Below are positions 1 through 9,176 of a DNA stretch of 64,000 bases, piece after piece. Origin of the DNA: JAJDXW01 sp965223775 (GTDB taxonomy: Bacteria > Pseudomonadota > Gammaproteobacteria > HK1). The first letter of the stretch is position 1. Each line of letters starts with the position of its first letter. The translations under genes were made by a program, and so were the position numbers. The notes below the pieces were generated by a model. The model was not told where the DNA came from. It saw only the letters and a program-made list of their open reading frames with translations, and did not search any database. Location of the stretch: the NCBI GenBank assembly GCA_965223775.1, contig OZ245021.1:868001-932000 (forward strand), in the 5' to 3' direction.

Positions 1-17
1 GGGGGGAGCCGGGCAGG

Positions 18-932
18 ATGGAAAGACCGTATCGCGGAGTCTGGCCGGTCGTGCCGACCGTCTTCACCGAGGACGGGGACCTCGACCCCGAGGGGCAGAA
101 GCGGGCGCTCGACTGCATGGTGGACCAGGGATCGGACGGCCTTTGCATCCTCGCCAACTATTCCGAGCAGTTCCTGCTCTCCGACGACGAGCGCGAGACC
201 CTCGCCCGCCTCTGCCTCGAGCACGTCGCGGGCCGCGTCCCGGTCATTGTCGCCGCCTCGCACTTCTCGACCCGGATCGTCGTCGAGCGCTGCCGGAAGG
301 CGGCTGACCTCGGGGCGTCGATGGTGATGCTGATGCCGCCCTATCACGGCGCGGCGCTCAAGGGGACGGAGGAGCAGACGCGCGATCAGTTCGCCCGGGC
401 GGCGGAGGCCGGCCTTCCGATCATGGTGCAGGATGCGCCGCTTTCGGGGGTGGAGCTCAGCGTGCCGTTCCTCGCCCGTCTCGCGCGCGACATCGACGGG
501 GTCGCCTACTTCAAGATCGAGACTCCCCAGACCGCGGCCAAGCTCCGAGCGCTGATCGCGGCCGGCGGCGAAGCGATCGAGGGCCCGTTCGACGGCGAGG
601 AGGCCATCACCCTGCTGGCGGATCTCGATGCCGGGGCGACCGGAACCATGCCGAGCGCCCTCGTTCCGGACCTCCTGAAGCCCATCGTGGAAGGGCATCG
701 CGACGGGCGGCGGAACGAGGCCGCCGCCGCGTACGCCCGCGTCCTTCCCCTCATCAACTACGAGAACCGCCAGGGCGGCCTTCGTGCGTGCAAGGTGGTC
801 ATGCAGGCGGGGGGCGTGATCCGGTCGGACCACGTGCGGGCGCCCCTCGGCCCGCTGGCCCCGGAGGTCCGGGCGGGTCTGATGGATCTCGTTCGGCCGC
901 TCGATCCGGTGGCGCTGCGCTGGGGCCGGTGA
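18..932 (+). CDS. Dihydrodipicolinate synthase (DapA) family aldolase/dehydratase
   Basis: 304 residues, the usual length for the class I aldolase DapA/NAL superfamily, which uses a Schiff-base lysine inside a TIM barrel to cleave or dehydrate 2-oxo acids. The expected lysine is K166 in the segment VAYFKIE. The N-terminal loop reads LANYSEQFLLSDDER rather than the GTTGE of true DapA, so a sugar-acid dehydratase or another 2-oxo acid lyase is more likely than lysine biosynthesis. ATG 18 follows a purine-rich GGGGGGAG at the very start of the window, so the gene appears complete. No partner gene in the window fixes the substrate. Family assignment is firm; substrate is unknown. Confidence 0.85.
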   Translation: MERPYRGVWPVVPTVFTEDGDLDPEGQKRALDCMVDQGSDGLCILANYSEQFLLSDDERETLARLCLEHVAGRVPVIVAASHFSTRIVVERCRKAADLGASMVMLMPPYHGAALKGTEEQTRDQFARAAEAGLPIMVQDAPLSGVELSVPFLARLARDIDGVAYFKIETPQTAAKLRALIAAGGEAIEGPFDGEEAITLLADLDAGATGTMPSALVPDLLKPIVEGHRDGRRNEAAAAYARVLPLINYENRQGGLRACKVVMQAGGVIRSDHVRAPLGPLAPEVRAGLMDLVRPLDPVALRWGR

Positions 933-993
933 GGCGGGCCCCGCCCCGCGGGACCGGGCCCGCGGCGCTCCTTCCTTTCCGGACCCTGCGCTC

Positions 994-2112
<1,119 letters not shown>

Positions 2113-2452
2113 CGGTCAGTCTCCCCGCGCAATCCCCAAGGTCGGCCGGTGGTCCTCGAATTGCGGCCCATTGTAAGTCGGCGAAGGCAATCGGTCTGCG
2201 ATCCCGACCGGCCGAACTGCGTCACCGACTTGTGGAGTTGCCGCATGCGCCGGGGTCGTGCGTCCGGGCCGAGCCGGGTGGGCGAGACCGGGTATCGATC
2301 GACCCCGCCCGCGCGAGGATGCCGTGCGAGTCGGCCTCCGGCCCGCGCGCGGGGGTCCACGGGCAATGGCCCGCTGGCGCCGAAGGCTCGCGACGGCCTC
2401 CGAGTCCGCGCGCGGGGGTGGGGTCCGCCCGGCTGCGTGCTACGATTCGATC
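2113..2452. other. Divergent intergenic region ald/xthA
   Basis: 340 bases between the divergent ald and exonuclease III genes. It must hold promoters for both. The reading frame of exonuclease III stays open upstream through this stretch but its translation is low-complexity Arg/Gly/Pro-rich and not like the family, so I treat it as non-coding. Only a possible -10 hexamer close to the xthA start was seen. Confidence 0.5.
2441..2446 (+). promoter_or_regulatory. Possible -10 hexamer (TACGAT) of xthA, leaderless arrangement
   Basis: TACGAT matches TATAAT at four of six positions and ends seven bases before the xthA ATG, where transcription would start. No Shine-Dalgarno sequence is visible before the ATG, which agrees with a leaderless message. 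No convincing -35 element was found, so this is tentative. Confidence 0.3.
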
Positions 2453-3238
2453 ATGCGCATCGCGACGTGGAACGTGAACGGGTTGCGTGCGCGCCTCGAC
2501 TACGTGCGGATCTGGCTCGAAGCGCGCCAGCCCGATATCGTCGGCCTGCAGGAGCTCAAGGTCAGCGAGGAGGAGTTCCCGCCGGCCGCGTTCGACGATC
2601 TCGGCTACGAGGTCGTGCTGTACGGACAGAAGGCGTGGAACGGAGTCGCGATCCTGACCCGGCATCCCGCCGAGCCGATCCTTCGCGGGCTGCCCGGCCA
2701 GGAAGCGTTCGGGGCGAGGCTCGTCGGGGCGCGGATCGCCGGGCTGACATTCGCCACCGTGTACTGCCCGAACGGCAAGGACCTCGCGCACGAGGACTTC
2801 CCGCGCAAGCTCGCGTGGTTCGACGACCTCGCGAGGTACTGGCCCTCCCGGGTCGGGGAAGACGAAGCCGCGGTCCTCGGCGGGGACTTCAACGTCGTGC
2901 CCGCCCCGGTCGACTCCTGGCGCGGCGAGGAGGGGGATGGCTCCATCTTCCATACCGGCGAGGAACGGTCGCGGTTCGGCGCCCTGCTCGATCTCGGCCT
3001 GCGGGATCTCTTCCGGGAGCGAAACGGCGACGCCCGGGCATTCTCCTGGTGGGACTATCGAGCCGGGGCCTTCCCTCGGGGGCGGGGATTGCGCATCGAC
3101 TTCCTGCTTGCTACGAGTGCGGTCGTCGACCGCGTGACCAACGTGGAGATTGACCGCGATTTCCGCAAGAAGAAGGAAGGGCTGACCGCATCCGACCACG
3201 CGCCGATCATCGCCGATCTCGACTGGGACGTGCATTGA
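2453..3238 (+). CDS. xthA: Exodeoxyribonuclease III
   Basis: 261 residues, the normal length for the ExoIII/AP endonuclease family that cuts abasic sites and trims 3' ends in base-excision repair. The start MRIATWNVNGLRARL is the family N-terminus and fixes ATG 2453. Active-site motifs are in order: WNVN, QELKV with the metal-binding Glu, GGDFNVVP with Asp and Asn, the RIDFLLA block, and the C-terminal SDHAPIIAD catalytic Asp-His. There is no ribosome binding site. All catalytic residues appear intact. Confidence 0.95.
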   Translation: MRIATWNVNGLRARLDYVRIWLEARQPDIVGLQELKVSEEEFPPAAFDDLGYEVVLYGQKAWNGVAILTRHPAEPILRGLPGQEAFGARLVGARIAGLTFATVYCPNGKDLAHEDFPRKLAWFDDLARYWPSRVGEDEAAVLGGDFNVVPAPVDSWRGEEGDGSIFHTGEERSRFGALLDLGLRDLFRERNGDARAFSWWDYRAGAFPRGRGLRIDFLLATSAVVDRVTNVEIDRDFRKKKEGLTASDHAPIIADLDWDVH

Positions 3239-3523
3239 CGGCGCCGGGCTGCCCCGCTCCGGCCGACGCAACCCCTGGACCCCGGATCCGCTCGAGGCGG
3301 ACCGCTTCCCGGCAGAGGTGGAGATACGTCCTGCGATCGGGGCGGGCGTGCCGGAGACGGGTCGGCGATCCCGCCGGACGGGGCCGATGGAGGCGCCCGG
3401 TGCGAGCGCCGCCGATGCCACGGCGCGGCACTCGTCATCGTTCGGCCTGCATGGACGGGGGCGCAGGGCTCCGCGACGGTCCGGTCTCCGGCTGAGGGAA
3501 GCCACGGTCGAGGAGTACCGGGC

Positions 3524-4744
3524 GTGTTGAGCGCGACGCAGGTCTTCGGCATCTTTCTTCGTCTCGGCCTCACCTCCTTCGGCGGGCCGACGGCGCACCT
3601 CGCAATCTTCCACGGCGAGTTCGTCACGCGCCGGCGCTGGCTCGACGAGGCGGCCTATGCGGACCTCGTCGCCCTTTGCCAGTTCCTGCCCGGTCCGGCG
3701 AGCAGCCAGACCGGTCTCGCGATCGGCTACCTGCGCGCCGGCTACACGGGCGCGGCCATGGCTTGGCTCGGCTTCACCGCGCCCTCGGCCATCGTCATGA
3801 CCCTCTTCGCCTACGGCTTGGCGTTCGGATGGAGCGGCGAGGCGGCGTGGCTGCACGCCCTCAAGCTGGTCGCGGTCGCGGTCGTCGCCCAGGCGGGCTG
3901 GACGATGGGGCGGAGCCTGTGGACGGACCGGCGCCGCACCGCGATCGGACTTGCATCCGCCATCGTCCTTCTGCTGTTTCCGCTCCCCGCGTTGCAACTC
4001 GCGATCATCGCGGCGGGAGCGCTGGCCGGGTGGTGGCTGCTCGAAGCGGAAACCGCTCCCGGAAACGCCCGCGGGGCCGGAATTGCGTCCGCCGCCGGAG
4101 GCCGCGGGCGGCGCCGTGCCGGCGCGCTGCTCCTCGGGGCGTTCGCCGTGTCGCTCGCCGCCCTCCCGCTCGCGGCCGGCGTCTCGGGATTTCCCGGGCT
4201 CGCCGTGTTCGATTCGTTCTACCGGGCGGGGGCGCTCGTCTTCGGCGGCGGCCACGTCGTGCTTCCGCTCCTGCAAGCCGAGGTGGTGGCGCCGGGCTGG
4301 GTGACGAACGACGCGTTCCTTGCGGGTTACGGGGCGGCCCAGGCCCTCCCGGGGCCGCTCTTCACGATCGCGGCCTTTCTCGGCGCGCACATCCCCTTGT
4401 TCGAGAGCCCGATGACCGGGGCGCTCGTCGCCCTCCTCGCAATCTTCGCTCCCTCCTTCCTGCTGGTGCCGGGGTTGTTGCCGTACTGGAGCGGGCTGCG
4501 CGGCCGGCGCGGCGCCCGGACCGCGCTCGCGGGAGTGAACGCGGCGGTGGTGGGGCTGCTCCTCGCCGCGCTCTACGACCCGGTGCTCACGGGGAGCGTG
4601 CGCGGTGCAGAGGATTTCGCCTGGGTGCTCGGCGCCTTCGCCCTTCTCTTCCTGCTCCGATGGCCGCCGTGGCTGGTGGTGGTGCTCGCCGCCGTCGCCG
4701 CGGAAGCGGTGCATCGCGCCGCCGGGCTCCTCGCCGGCGCCTGA
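3524..4744 (+). CDS. chrA: Chromate transporter ChrA family
   Basis: 406-residue, strongly hydrophobic inner-membrane protein of the CHR superfamily, which exports chromate. It is the long form with two homologous halves: the first begins IFLRLGLTSFGGPTAHL and contains the conserved LPGPASSQ block; the second, from about residue 225, repeats the pattern in FYRAGALVFGGGHVVLPLL and AQALPGPLF. The start is GTG 3524. The preceding 285 bases contain no recognisable gene and no chromate-responsive regulator (ChrB) is adjacent, so in vivo substrate is inferred from family only. Confidence 0.9.
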   Translation: MLSATQVFGIFLRLGLTSFGGPTAHLAIFHGEFVTRRRWLDEAAYADLVALCQFLPGPASSQTGLAIGYLRAGYTGAAMAWLGFTAPSAIVMTLFAYGLAFGWSGEAAWLHALKLVAVAVVAQAGWTMGRSLWTDRRRTAIGLASAIVLLLFPLPALQLAIIAAGALAGWWLLEAETAPGNARGAGIASAAGGRGRRRAGALLLGAFAVSLAALPLAAGVSGFPGLAVFDSFYRAGALVFGGGHVVLPLLQAEVVAPGWVTNDAFLAGYGAAQALPGPLFTIAAFLGAHIPLFESPMTGALVALLAIFAPSFLLVPGLLPYWSGLRGRRGARTALAGVNAAVVGLLLAALYDPVLTGSVRGAEDFAWVLGAFALLFLLRWPPWLVVVLAAVAAEAVHRAAGLLAGA

Positions 4745-4783
4745 TCCCGGCGGCGCGGCGGGACCCGCATCATGTCCTCGCGG

Positions 4784-4818
4784 CCCTCGCGACGAAAATC
4801 GGTGGTTTTTCCGGGCTG
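4784..4818 (+). repeat. Fragment (one end) of the fold-back repeat family
   Basis: This 35-base segment matches the right end of the full copies at 7161-7418 (reverse) and 56153-56392: the CCCTCGCGACGAAAATCGGT core followed by a T-run and CCGGGC. Only one arm is present, so it is a solo end left by deletion or an incomplete copy. It lies between chrA and the NHL-repeat gene. Confidence 0.7.
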
Positions 4819-4974
4819 GCATGAGGTGAAGTCCGGGGGCCGAGCAGCTTGCGAGCGCTTCGCTTCCATGGAAGCGCGACACGAGTCCAGGCGTCGATTC
4901 GCCGTTGCAAGGCACGGTCGCCCACGATGCATAATGAGGCCCGCGGGCAAGCGCAGGCAGACGAGGAAGGGAAG

Positions 4975-5973
4975 ATGTCCAAGGGGCACCATGGGTTCGA
5001 GTTCGAGGTAACGGAGGGCTGGGAACACCTTCCGCAAGGCTGGTCGTTCACCGAGGTGGCGGGGGTCGCGACCGACTCCCGCGATCGGGTGTACGTCTTC
5101 TGTCGCGGCGAGCACCCCCTCATCGTGTTCGACAAGGACGGCAAGTTCCTGGATGCCTGGGGGGAGGGGATGTTCCCCCGGCCGCACGGGATCTTCATCG
5201 ACCATCTCGACCAGGTGCACCTCGTCGACTGCTGGGACCACACCATCCGCACGTTCACGACGGACGGGACGCTGCTCCGTACGGTGGGCGAGTCCGGACA
5301 GTGCTCCGACACCGGGTTCGAGCCGGACGTCTCCCCCGTGCAGTACGCCGGCGAGCCTTTCAACCAGGTGACGAACGTTGCGGTGCTCCGCGACGGGAGC
5401 ATGTACGTCGCGGACGGCTACGGGAACGCCCGGGTGCACCGCTTCGACGCGGACGGAAAGCTCGCGTTCTCCTGGGGCCGACCGGGAAGCGCACCCGGCG
5501 AGTTCAACCTTCCCCATGGAATCGCGGTGGACTCGGCGGGCACCGTCTACGTGGCGGACCGCGAGAACTCCCGCATCCAGCTCTTCTCGCCGCAGGGCGA
5601 GTACCGCAAGAGCTGGGACTTCGTGAACCGCCCGGACGACATCTTCATCGACGAGCAGGACAACGTGCACGTGGCCGAGCTCGGCTTCCGGACCGGGAAC
5701 CGCGACGTGCCGCATTTCCGGCTCATGACCACCCCGCCCCACGGGCACGAGCCGATCGCGCGGGTCGGGGTCTACGACCCGGACGGCGGGGTGCAGTGCC
5801 GGATCGGCGGCGAGGAGGAGGTGCTCCCCGGCAACTTCATCGCCCCGCACGGCCTCTGGGTGGACTCGCGAGGCGACCTCTACGTCGGGGAGGTCACCGT
5901 CGCCTCGGGTGCGGCGGCCCGCCTCGCGCCCTTCACCCCACAGTGCTTCCAGAAGTTCACCCGCTCGGGGTAA
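4975..5973 (+). CDS. NHL-repeat beta-propeller protein (peptidyl-amidoglycolate lyase-like)
   Basis: 332 residues composed of NHL repeats, seen as recurrent HGIxxDxxxxVxVxDxxNxRIxxF units (for example PHGIAVDSAGTVYVADREN and PHGIFIDHLDQVHLVD). Such repeats form a six-bladed propeller; the closest annotated class is the peptidyl-alpha-hydroxyglycine alpha-amidating lyase fold, but many bacterial members have unknown function. ATG 4975 is chosen because AGGAAGGGA lies just upstream and the earlier in-frame residues are basic and unlike the family. No signal peptide is visible, suggesting a cytosolic protein. Upstream GCATAATGAG could act as a -10 region. Confidence 0.8.
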   Translation: MSKGHHGFEFEVTEGWEHLPQGWSFTEVAGVATDSRDRVYVFCRGEHPLIVFDKDGKFLDAWGEGMFPRPHGIFIDHLDQVHLVDCWDHTIRTFTTDGTLLRTVGESGQCSDTGFEPDVSPVQYAGEPFNQVTNVAVLRDGSMYVADGYGNARVHRFDADGKLAFSWGRPGSAPGEFNLPHGIAVDSAGTVYVADRENSRIQLFSPQGEYRKSWDFVNRPDDIFIDEQDNVHVAELGFRTGNRDVPHFRLMTTPPHGHEPIARVGVYDPDGGVQCRIGGEEEVLPGNFIAPHGLWVDSRGDLYVGEVTVASGAAARLAPFTPQCFQKFTRSG

Positions 5974-6020
5974 CGGCTCCGGGTCGATGGGCGCACCGCC
6001 GTGGCGGATTAGGAGCTGAA

Positions 6021-6395
6021 TCAGCCCTCCCTGTTCAGCAGGGACTCCAGTCCGACAAAGGGTCGATGGGTGGCTTCGTCCGAGGTCGGCGCGGGTTCGT
6101 AGCCGGCCCCTCGCACGTGATCGACGTAGCGAGCGTGCTCGTTGTCGTGGCAGTACACGCACAGCAGCTCCCAATTGCTGCCGTCCGGCGGGTTGTTGTC
6201 GTGGTCATGATCGCGATGATGGACGGTGAGTTCACTCAGATTCTCCCGGGTGAATTCACGCGCGCATCGCCCGCAGATCCACGGATACATCTTGAGCGCC
6301 CTGGCACGATAGTCCCGTTCGCGCTGCTCTGCCTGGCGTCGCGCCTCGGCCACGACTCGCTCCAGCCTGTTTCCGCCCTTTGCGCCCGTGTTCAT
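6021..6395 (-). CDS. HNH endonuclease, YajD family
   Basis: About 124 residues, matching the small YajD-type HNH nucleases. A basic helical N-terminus is followed by a zinc-binding HNH core: CGRC, then VHHRDHDHDN with the catalytic histidines, then an Asn in GSNWELLC, and finally CVYCHDNEHA. Four cysteines and the catalytic His pair are all present. ATG 6395 is the most conservative start; a TTG three codons upstream is an alternative. It stands alone, convergent with the NHL gene and beside a fold-back repeat. Biological role of this family is not established. Confidence 0.85.
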   Translation of the reverse strand: MNTGAKGGNRLERVVAEARRQAEQRERDYRARALKMYPWICGRCAREFTRENLSELTVHHRDHDHDNNPPDGSNWELLCVYCHDNEHARYVDHVRGAGYEPAPTSDEATHRPFVGLESLLNREG

Positions 6396-6476
6396 GGGAG
6401 GCAATCCGCCCGTCAGCGTGGGGTGATCATGATTCCCGGCAAGGCCCGCTCCCGGTCTGCCGCCACCGCAAGGAAG

Positions 6477-6684
6477 CTAGCCCGGAAATCTCACCAACTT
6501 TCTGCTGCGGACGCGGATCTGCTCGCTGTGACAAGGCGTACTCCCTCAAGCCGCTTCGACAGCGCGAACGCGCTAGTGTCGGCTACGCCTTCGCCAGCGC
6601 GTACGCGCTCTTTCGGTCCGTGCGCCTTGTCACAGCGGCATCTCCGCGCCCTCGCGACGAAAGTTGGTGAGATTTGCGGGCTAG
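6477..6684 (+). repeat. Fold-back (MITE-like) repeat, copy A
   Basis: A 208-base palindromic element ending in near-perfect inverted repeats: CTAGCCCGGAAATCTCACCA on the left and its complement on the right (25 of 26 bases over the full arm). A second nested pair, CGCTGTGACAAGGCG and its complement, lies inside. The central roughly 90 bases (CTCCCTCAAGCCGCTTCGAC onward) match copies B and C, but the arms differ from theirs while remaining self-complementary. No protein-coding capacity. Confidence 0.85.
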
Positions 6685-6703
6685 TATACGGGCCGATCCC
6701 GGA

Positions 6704-6715
6704 CCGACCGGTCGG
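6704..6715. promoter_or_regulatory. Perfect 12-bp palindrome upstream of the DUF3574 gene
   Basis: CCGACCGGTCGG is a perfect palindrome 19 bases before the DUF3574 start. Its form resembles operators bound by TetR-type repressors, but no regulator is encoded nearby, so the role is a guess. Confidence 0.25.
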
Positions 6716-6734
6716 GGGGGCGTGGAACAAGGCC

Positions 6735-7163
6735 ATGAAGAAACGGACACACTGCATCTGCGCCGCCGCGATTCTCGCCGTCCTGGCGCCCGCCGTGACC
6801 CCCGCGTCACGGGCCGGGAACCCGCCCTGCCCAGCCGGCACGGAACCGTTTAGCGAGTACCGGCTCTTCTTCGGGCGGAGCGGAGGGGTCGTGGAAACGG
6901 TAAGCGACGCGGCCTGGAGCTCGTTTCTCGCCGACGAGATCACGCCGCGATTCCCCGACGGCCTGACCGTCCTGGACGCCGCGGGGCAATGGCGCGACTC
7001 GTCCGGCACGCTCGTGAGGGAACGAACGAAGCTGGTGATCATCCTTGTCAGACCGGGCGATGCAGGGATGCGGCGCACGGACGAGATTGCGCAGGCGTAC
7101 AAGCGAACGTTCGACCAGGAGGCCGTCTTGCGCGTGGTCGGGACGGCCTGCGCGTCGTTCTAA
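6735..7163 (+). CDS. DUF3574 secreted protein
   Basis: 142 residues. The N-terminus MKKRTHCICAAAILAVLAPA is a typical Sec signal peptide with likely cleavage near ASRA-GN, so the mature protein is periplasmic or surface-exposed. The mature part carries the DUF3574 pattern: YRLFFGR, WSSFLADEITPRFPDGLTVLDA, GQWRDSSGTLVRERTK and a C-terminal cysteine. Function of the family is unknown. Its TAA stop is formed by the first bases of the adjacent repeat (copy B), so insertion of that element may have reshaped the 3' end. It sits between two copies of the repeat. Confidence 0.8.
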   Translation: MKKRTHCICAAAILAVLAPAVTPASRAGNPPCPAGTEPFSEYRLFFGRSGGVVETVSDAAWSSFLADEITPRFPDGLTVLDAAGQWRDSSGTLVRERTKLVIILVRPGDAGMRRTDEIAQAYKRTFDQEAVLRVVGTACASF

Positions 7164-7418
7164 CCCGGCAAAATCACCGATTTTCGTCGCGAAGGCGCGC
7201 GAAGCTGCGAAGCAGAATGCCGTGGTAGCGGGCCGCATCTGCTTACGCAGCTTCGCGGACCGCAAGAGCGCTTACGCGCTGGCGAAGGCGTAGCCGACAC
7301 TCGCGCGTTCGCGCTGTCGAAGCGGCTTGAGGGAGTACGGCCCGCTACCGCGGCGACCTTGGGAGCGCGAAGCGACAGATTGGCGTCCGCAGCCGGAAAT
7401 CGATGATTTTCCGGGCTA
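7161..7418 (-). repeat. Fold-back (MITE-like) repeat, copy B
   Basis: A 258-base copy in the opposite orientation to A and C. The ends are TAACCCGGCAAAATCACCGA and, on the complement of the right end, TAGCCCGGAAAATCATCGAT. Inner arms GGTAGCGGGCC and GGCCCGCTACC pair. It has a longer left half than A, including TCTGCTTACGCAGCTTCG. The core matches A and C. Its first three bases overlap the stop codon of the DUF3574 gene. Confidence 0.85.
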
Positions 7419-7628
7419 AGCCCGGATCTCTCGCCCGGCGTTCGTGGCGGGGCCCGTGGGGCGGCGCACGGCGCTGAATCGGACCTTCGACCAGAAGGCG
7501 CCGCCGGCCGGAAACGCGGGGAGGGCGTAGCCCGACCGCTGCCTCGGTCCTGCCCATGGAACCAAGTCCGGGCCGGCCGTGGGCCGACATTTCATGTGGA
7601 CCACCCAATGGGGGCCGGTCACCGGCAA
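7419..7628. other. Intergenic stretch after repeat copy B
   Basis: Together with copy B this makes a 465-base gap between the DUF3574 gene and the aminotransferase gene. Nothing beyond the repeat was recognised. Confidence 0.4.
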
Positions 7629-8816
7629 TCAGGCCGCGGGATCGTTGCTCCCGGCCAGCATGTCGCCGACCCGGTCGAGGGCGCGGCGGATGTTCTCCGC
7701 GCTGTTCGCGTACGAGAATCGGACGTACCCCTCGCCGAACGCCCCGAAGCTCGTCCCGGCCACCGTCGCCACCCCCGCCCCTTCGAGCAGCCGGTTCTGG
7801 AAGGTGCGGGCGTCGAGCCCGGTCCCGGTGACGTTGGGGAAGGTGTAGAACGCGCCGCCCGGGGTGCGGCACGAGATGCCGGGCAGGGCGTTCAGCCCGT
7901 CCACGATAACCGAGCGGCGCTCGTCGAACGCGGCCACCATCTCGCCGACCGCGTCCTGCGGCCCCTCGAGCGCCGCGATGCCCGCGAACTGGGTGGGCGC
8001 GTTCACGCACGAGTGGCAGTTGATGGCGAGCCGGGTGGCGTGCTCCGAGAGCTCCTCCGGCCAGACCGCGTACCCGAGCCGCCAGCCGGTCATGGCGAAG
8101 GTCTTGCTCCATCCGTCGAGCAGGATGACGCGGTCCGCGATCTCGGGATAGGTGAGGAGGCTCGCGTGCTCGCGGTCGTCGTAGAGGATGCGCGAGTAGA
8201 TCTCGTCGCTCAGCACGGCCACCTCGGGATGGTCCGCGAGACCGGCCGCGAGCTTGTCGATCTCGCTCTTCGGCACCGCCCCGCCGGTCGGGTTGGCGGG
8301 CGTGTTGAGAATGATGAGGCGGGTCGCGGGGGTGATGCTCGCGAGCACCGCCTCGGCGTCGAAGGAGAAATCCTGGCTCTCCAGCAGCGGGATCGGGACC
8401 GCCTTCGCCCCGCTGTACTCGATGACCGATTCGTAGATGGGAAAGCCGGGATTGGGGTACATGATCTCCGATCCGGGCTCCCCGAACATGAGGATCGCGA
8501 AGAACATCGTCACCTTCCCGCCCGGCACGACGACGATCCGCGCCGGGTCCACCTCCACCCCGCGCCGCGCCGCGATGTCCGCCGCGACCGCTTCGCGAAG
8601 CGCGGGAATGCCCGGGGCGGGGGTGTAGCCGTGGTGGCCGTCGCGAAGGGCCTTGACCGCGGCCTCCACGATGTGGGGCGGCGTCTTGAAGTCCGGCTGC
8701 CCGATCCCGAGGTTGATGATGTCCCGACCGCCGCGCGCGAGCTCCTCTGCACGGGCCAGCACCTCGAACGCGGTCTCGGTCCCGAGGTGTCCCATCCGGT
8801 CGCTCAGCTTTGGCAT
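7629..8816 (-). CDS. PLP-dependent class I aminotransferase (AspC/AlaT-like)
   Basis: 395 residues, standard for fold-type I aminotransferases of the aspartate subgroup. Landmarks: NLGIGQPDFKTPPHI near residue 35, HGYTPAPGIPALREA near 62, NTPANPTGG at 171-179, SDEIY at 203-207, the PLP lysine K238 in LLDGWSKTFAMTGWRLGY, and a C-terminal RFSYA arginine that binds the substrate carboxylate. It transfers an amino group between an amino acid and a 2-oxo acid; the exact donor cannot be read from sequence. A sequence CGGCTGCGGTACGATC lies about 40 bases upstream, shared with hicB. Confidence 0.9.
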   Translation of the reverse strand: MPKLSDRMGHLGTETAFEVLARAEELARGGRDIINLGIGQPDFKTPPHIVEAAVKALRDGHHGYTPAPGIPALREAVAADIAARRGVEVDPARIVVVPGGKVTMFFAILMFGEPGSEIMYPNPGFPIYESVIEYSGAKAVPIPLLESQDFSFDAEAVLASITPATRLIILNTPANPTGGAVPKSEIDKLAAGLADHPEVAVLSDEIYSRILYDDREHASLLTYPEIADRVILLDGWSKTFAMTGWRLGYAVWPEELSEHATRLAINCHSCVNAPTQFAGIAALEGPQDAVGEMVAAFDERRSVIVDGLNALPGISCRTPGGAFYTFPNVTGTGLDARTFQNRLLEGAGVATVAGTSFGAFGEGYVRFSYANSAENIRRALDRVGDMLAGSNDPAA

Positions 8817-8930
8817 TCGTGCTTCCTCGTCTTGCCGCCCGTGTCCGGGACGCGATCGTACCGCAGCCGGTCCGGCGAACCGGGAATCACCCGGTCCGGA
8901 GGAACGGGCCTTCCCGCGAGGCCCGGGACT

Positions 8931-9176
8931 CTACGCGCGGCCGAACTCGTCGCGGGAGACTCCGAGGTCGCGGAGGATCGCGGAGACCGTCCCCGGCTTC
9001 AGGTCGCGGAGGATCGCGGAGACCGTCCCCGGCTTCAGGTCGCGGCTTCCCCAGTTCGGGATGGTGGTCCTGCCGAGGGTGGACGGGCGAATCCATATCT
9101 CATGGTCACCGCGCGCCCGTCTGTCCAGCTCACACCCGAGCCTTCGCAGCTTGCGAGTGAGCTCACGGTACCTCAA
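8931..9176 (-). CDS. hicA: HicA-type mRNA interferase toxin with an internal 12-residue duplication
   Basis: 81 residues, against about 60-70 for typical HicA. HicA is a double-stranded RNA-binding-fold toxin that cleaves mRNA through a histidine. The N-terminus RYRELTRKLRRLGCEL and the catalytic GDHEIW are present, then the DLKPGTVSAILR block occurs twice in a row before the final DLGVSRDEF. The underlying 36-base DNA unit is perfectly repeated. Removing one unit restores a normal-length HicA. The start overlaps the end of hicB by four bases (ATGA). The duplication may weaken or alter the toxin. Confidence 0.85.
   Translation of the reverse strand: MRYRELTRKLRRLGCELDRRARGDHEIWIRPSTLGRTTIPNWGSRDLKPGTVSAILRDLKPGTVSAILRDLGVSRDEFGRA
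8965..9036 (-). repeat. Perfect 36-bp tandem duplication inside hicA
   Basis: Two identical 36-base units, 8965-9000 and 9001-9036, followed by a nine-base partial third unit. The length is a multiple of three so the frame is kept. Perfect identity suggests the duplication is recent. Confidence 0.95.

Noticed and set aside
2222..4915. An 897-codon open frame on the - strand
   Set aside because: It is antisense to xthA and chrA, whose products are clearly recognised; caused by high GC.
5301..7163. 620-codon frame ending in the DUF3574 protein
   Set aside because: Upstream part is a shadow of the NHL gene and the HNH gene region; signal peptide marks the real start at 6735.
8965..9036. CRISPR-like repeats
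   Set aside because: Only two adjacent units without spacers and within a coding gene.
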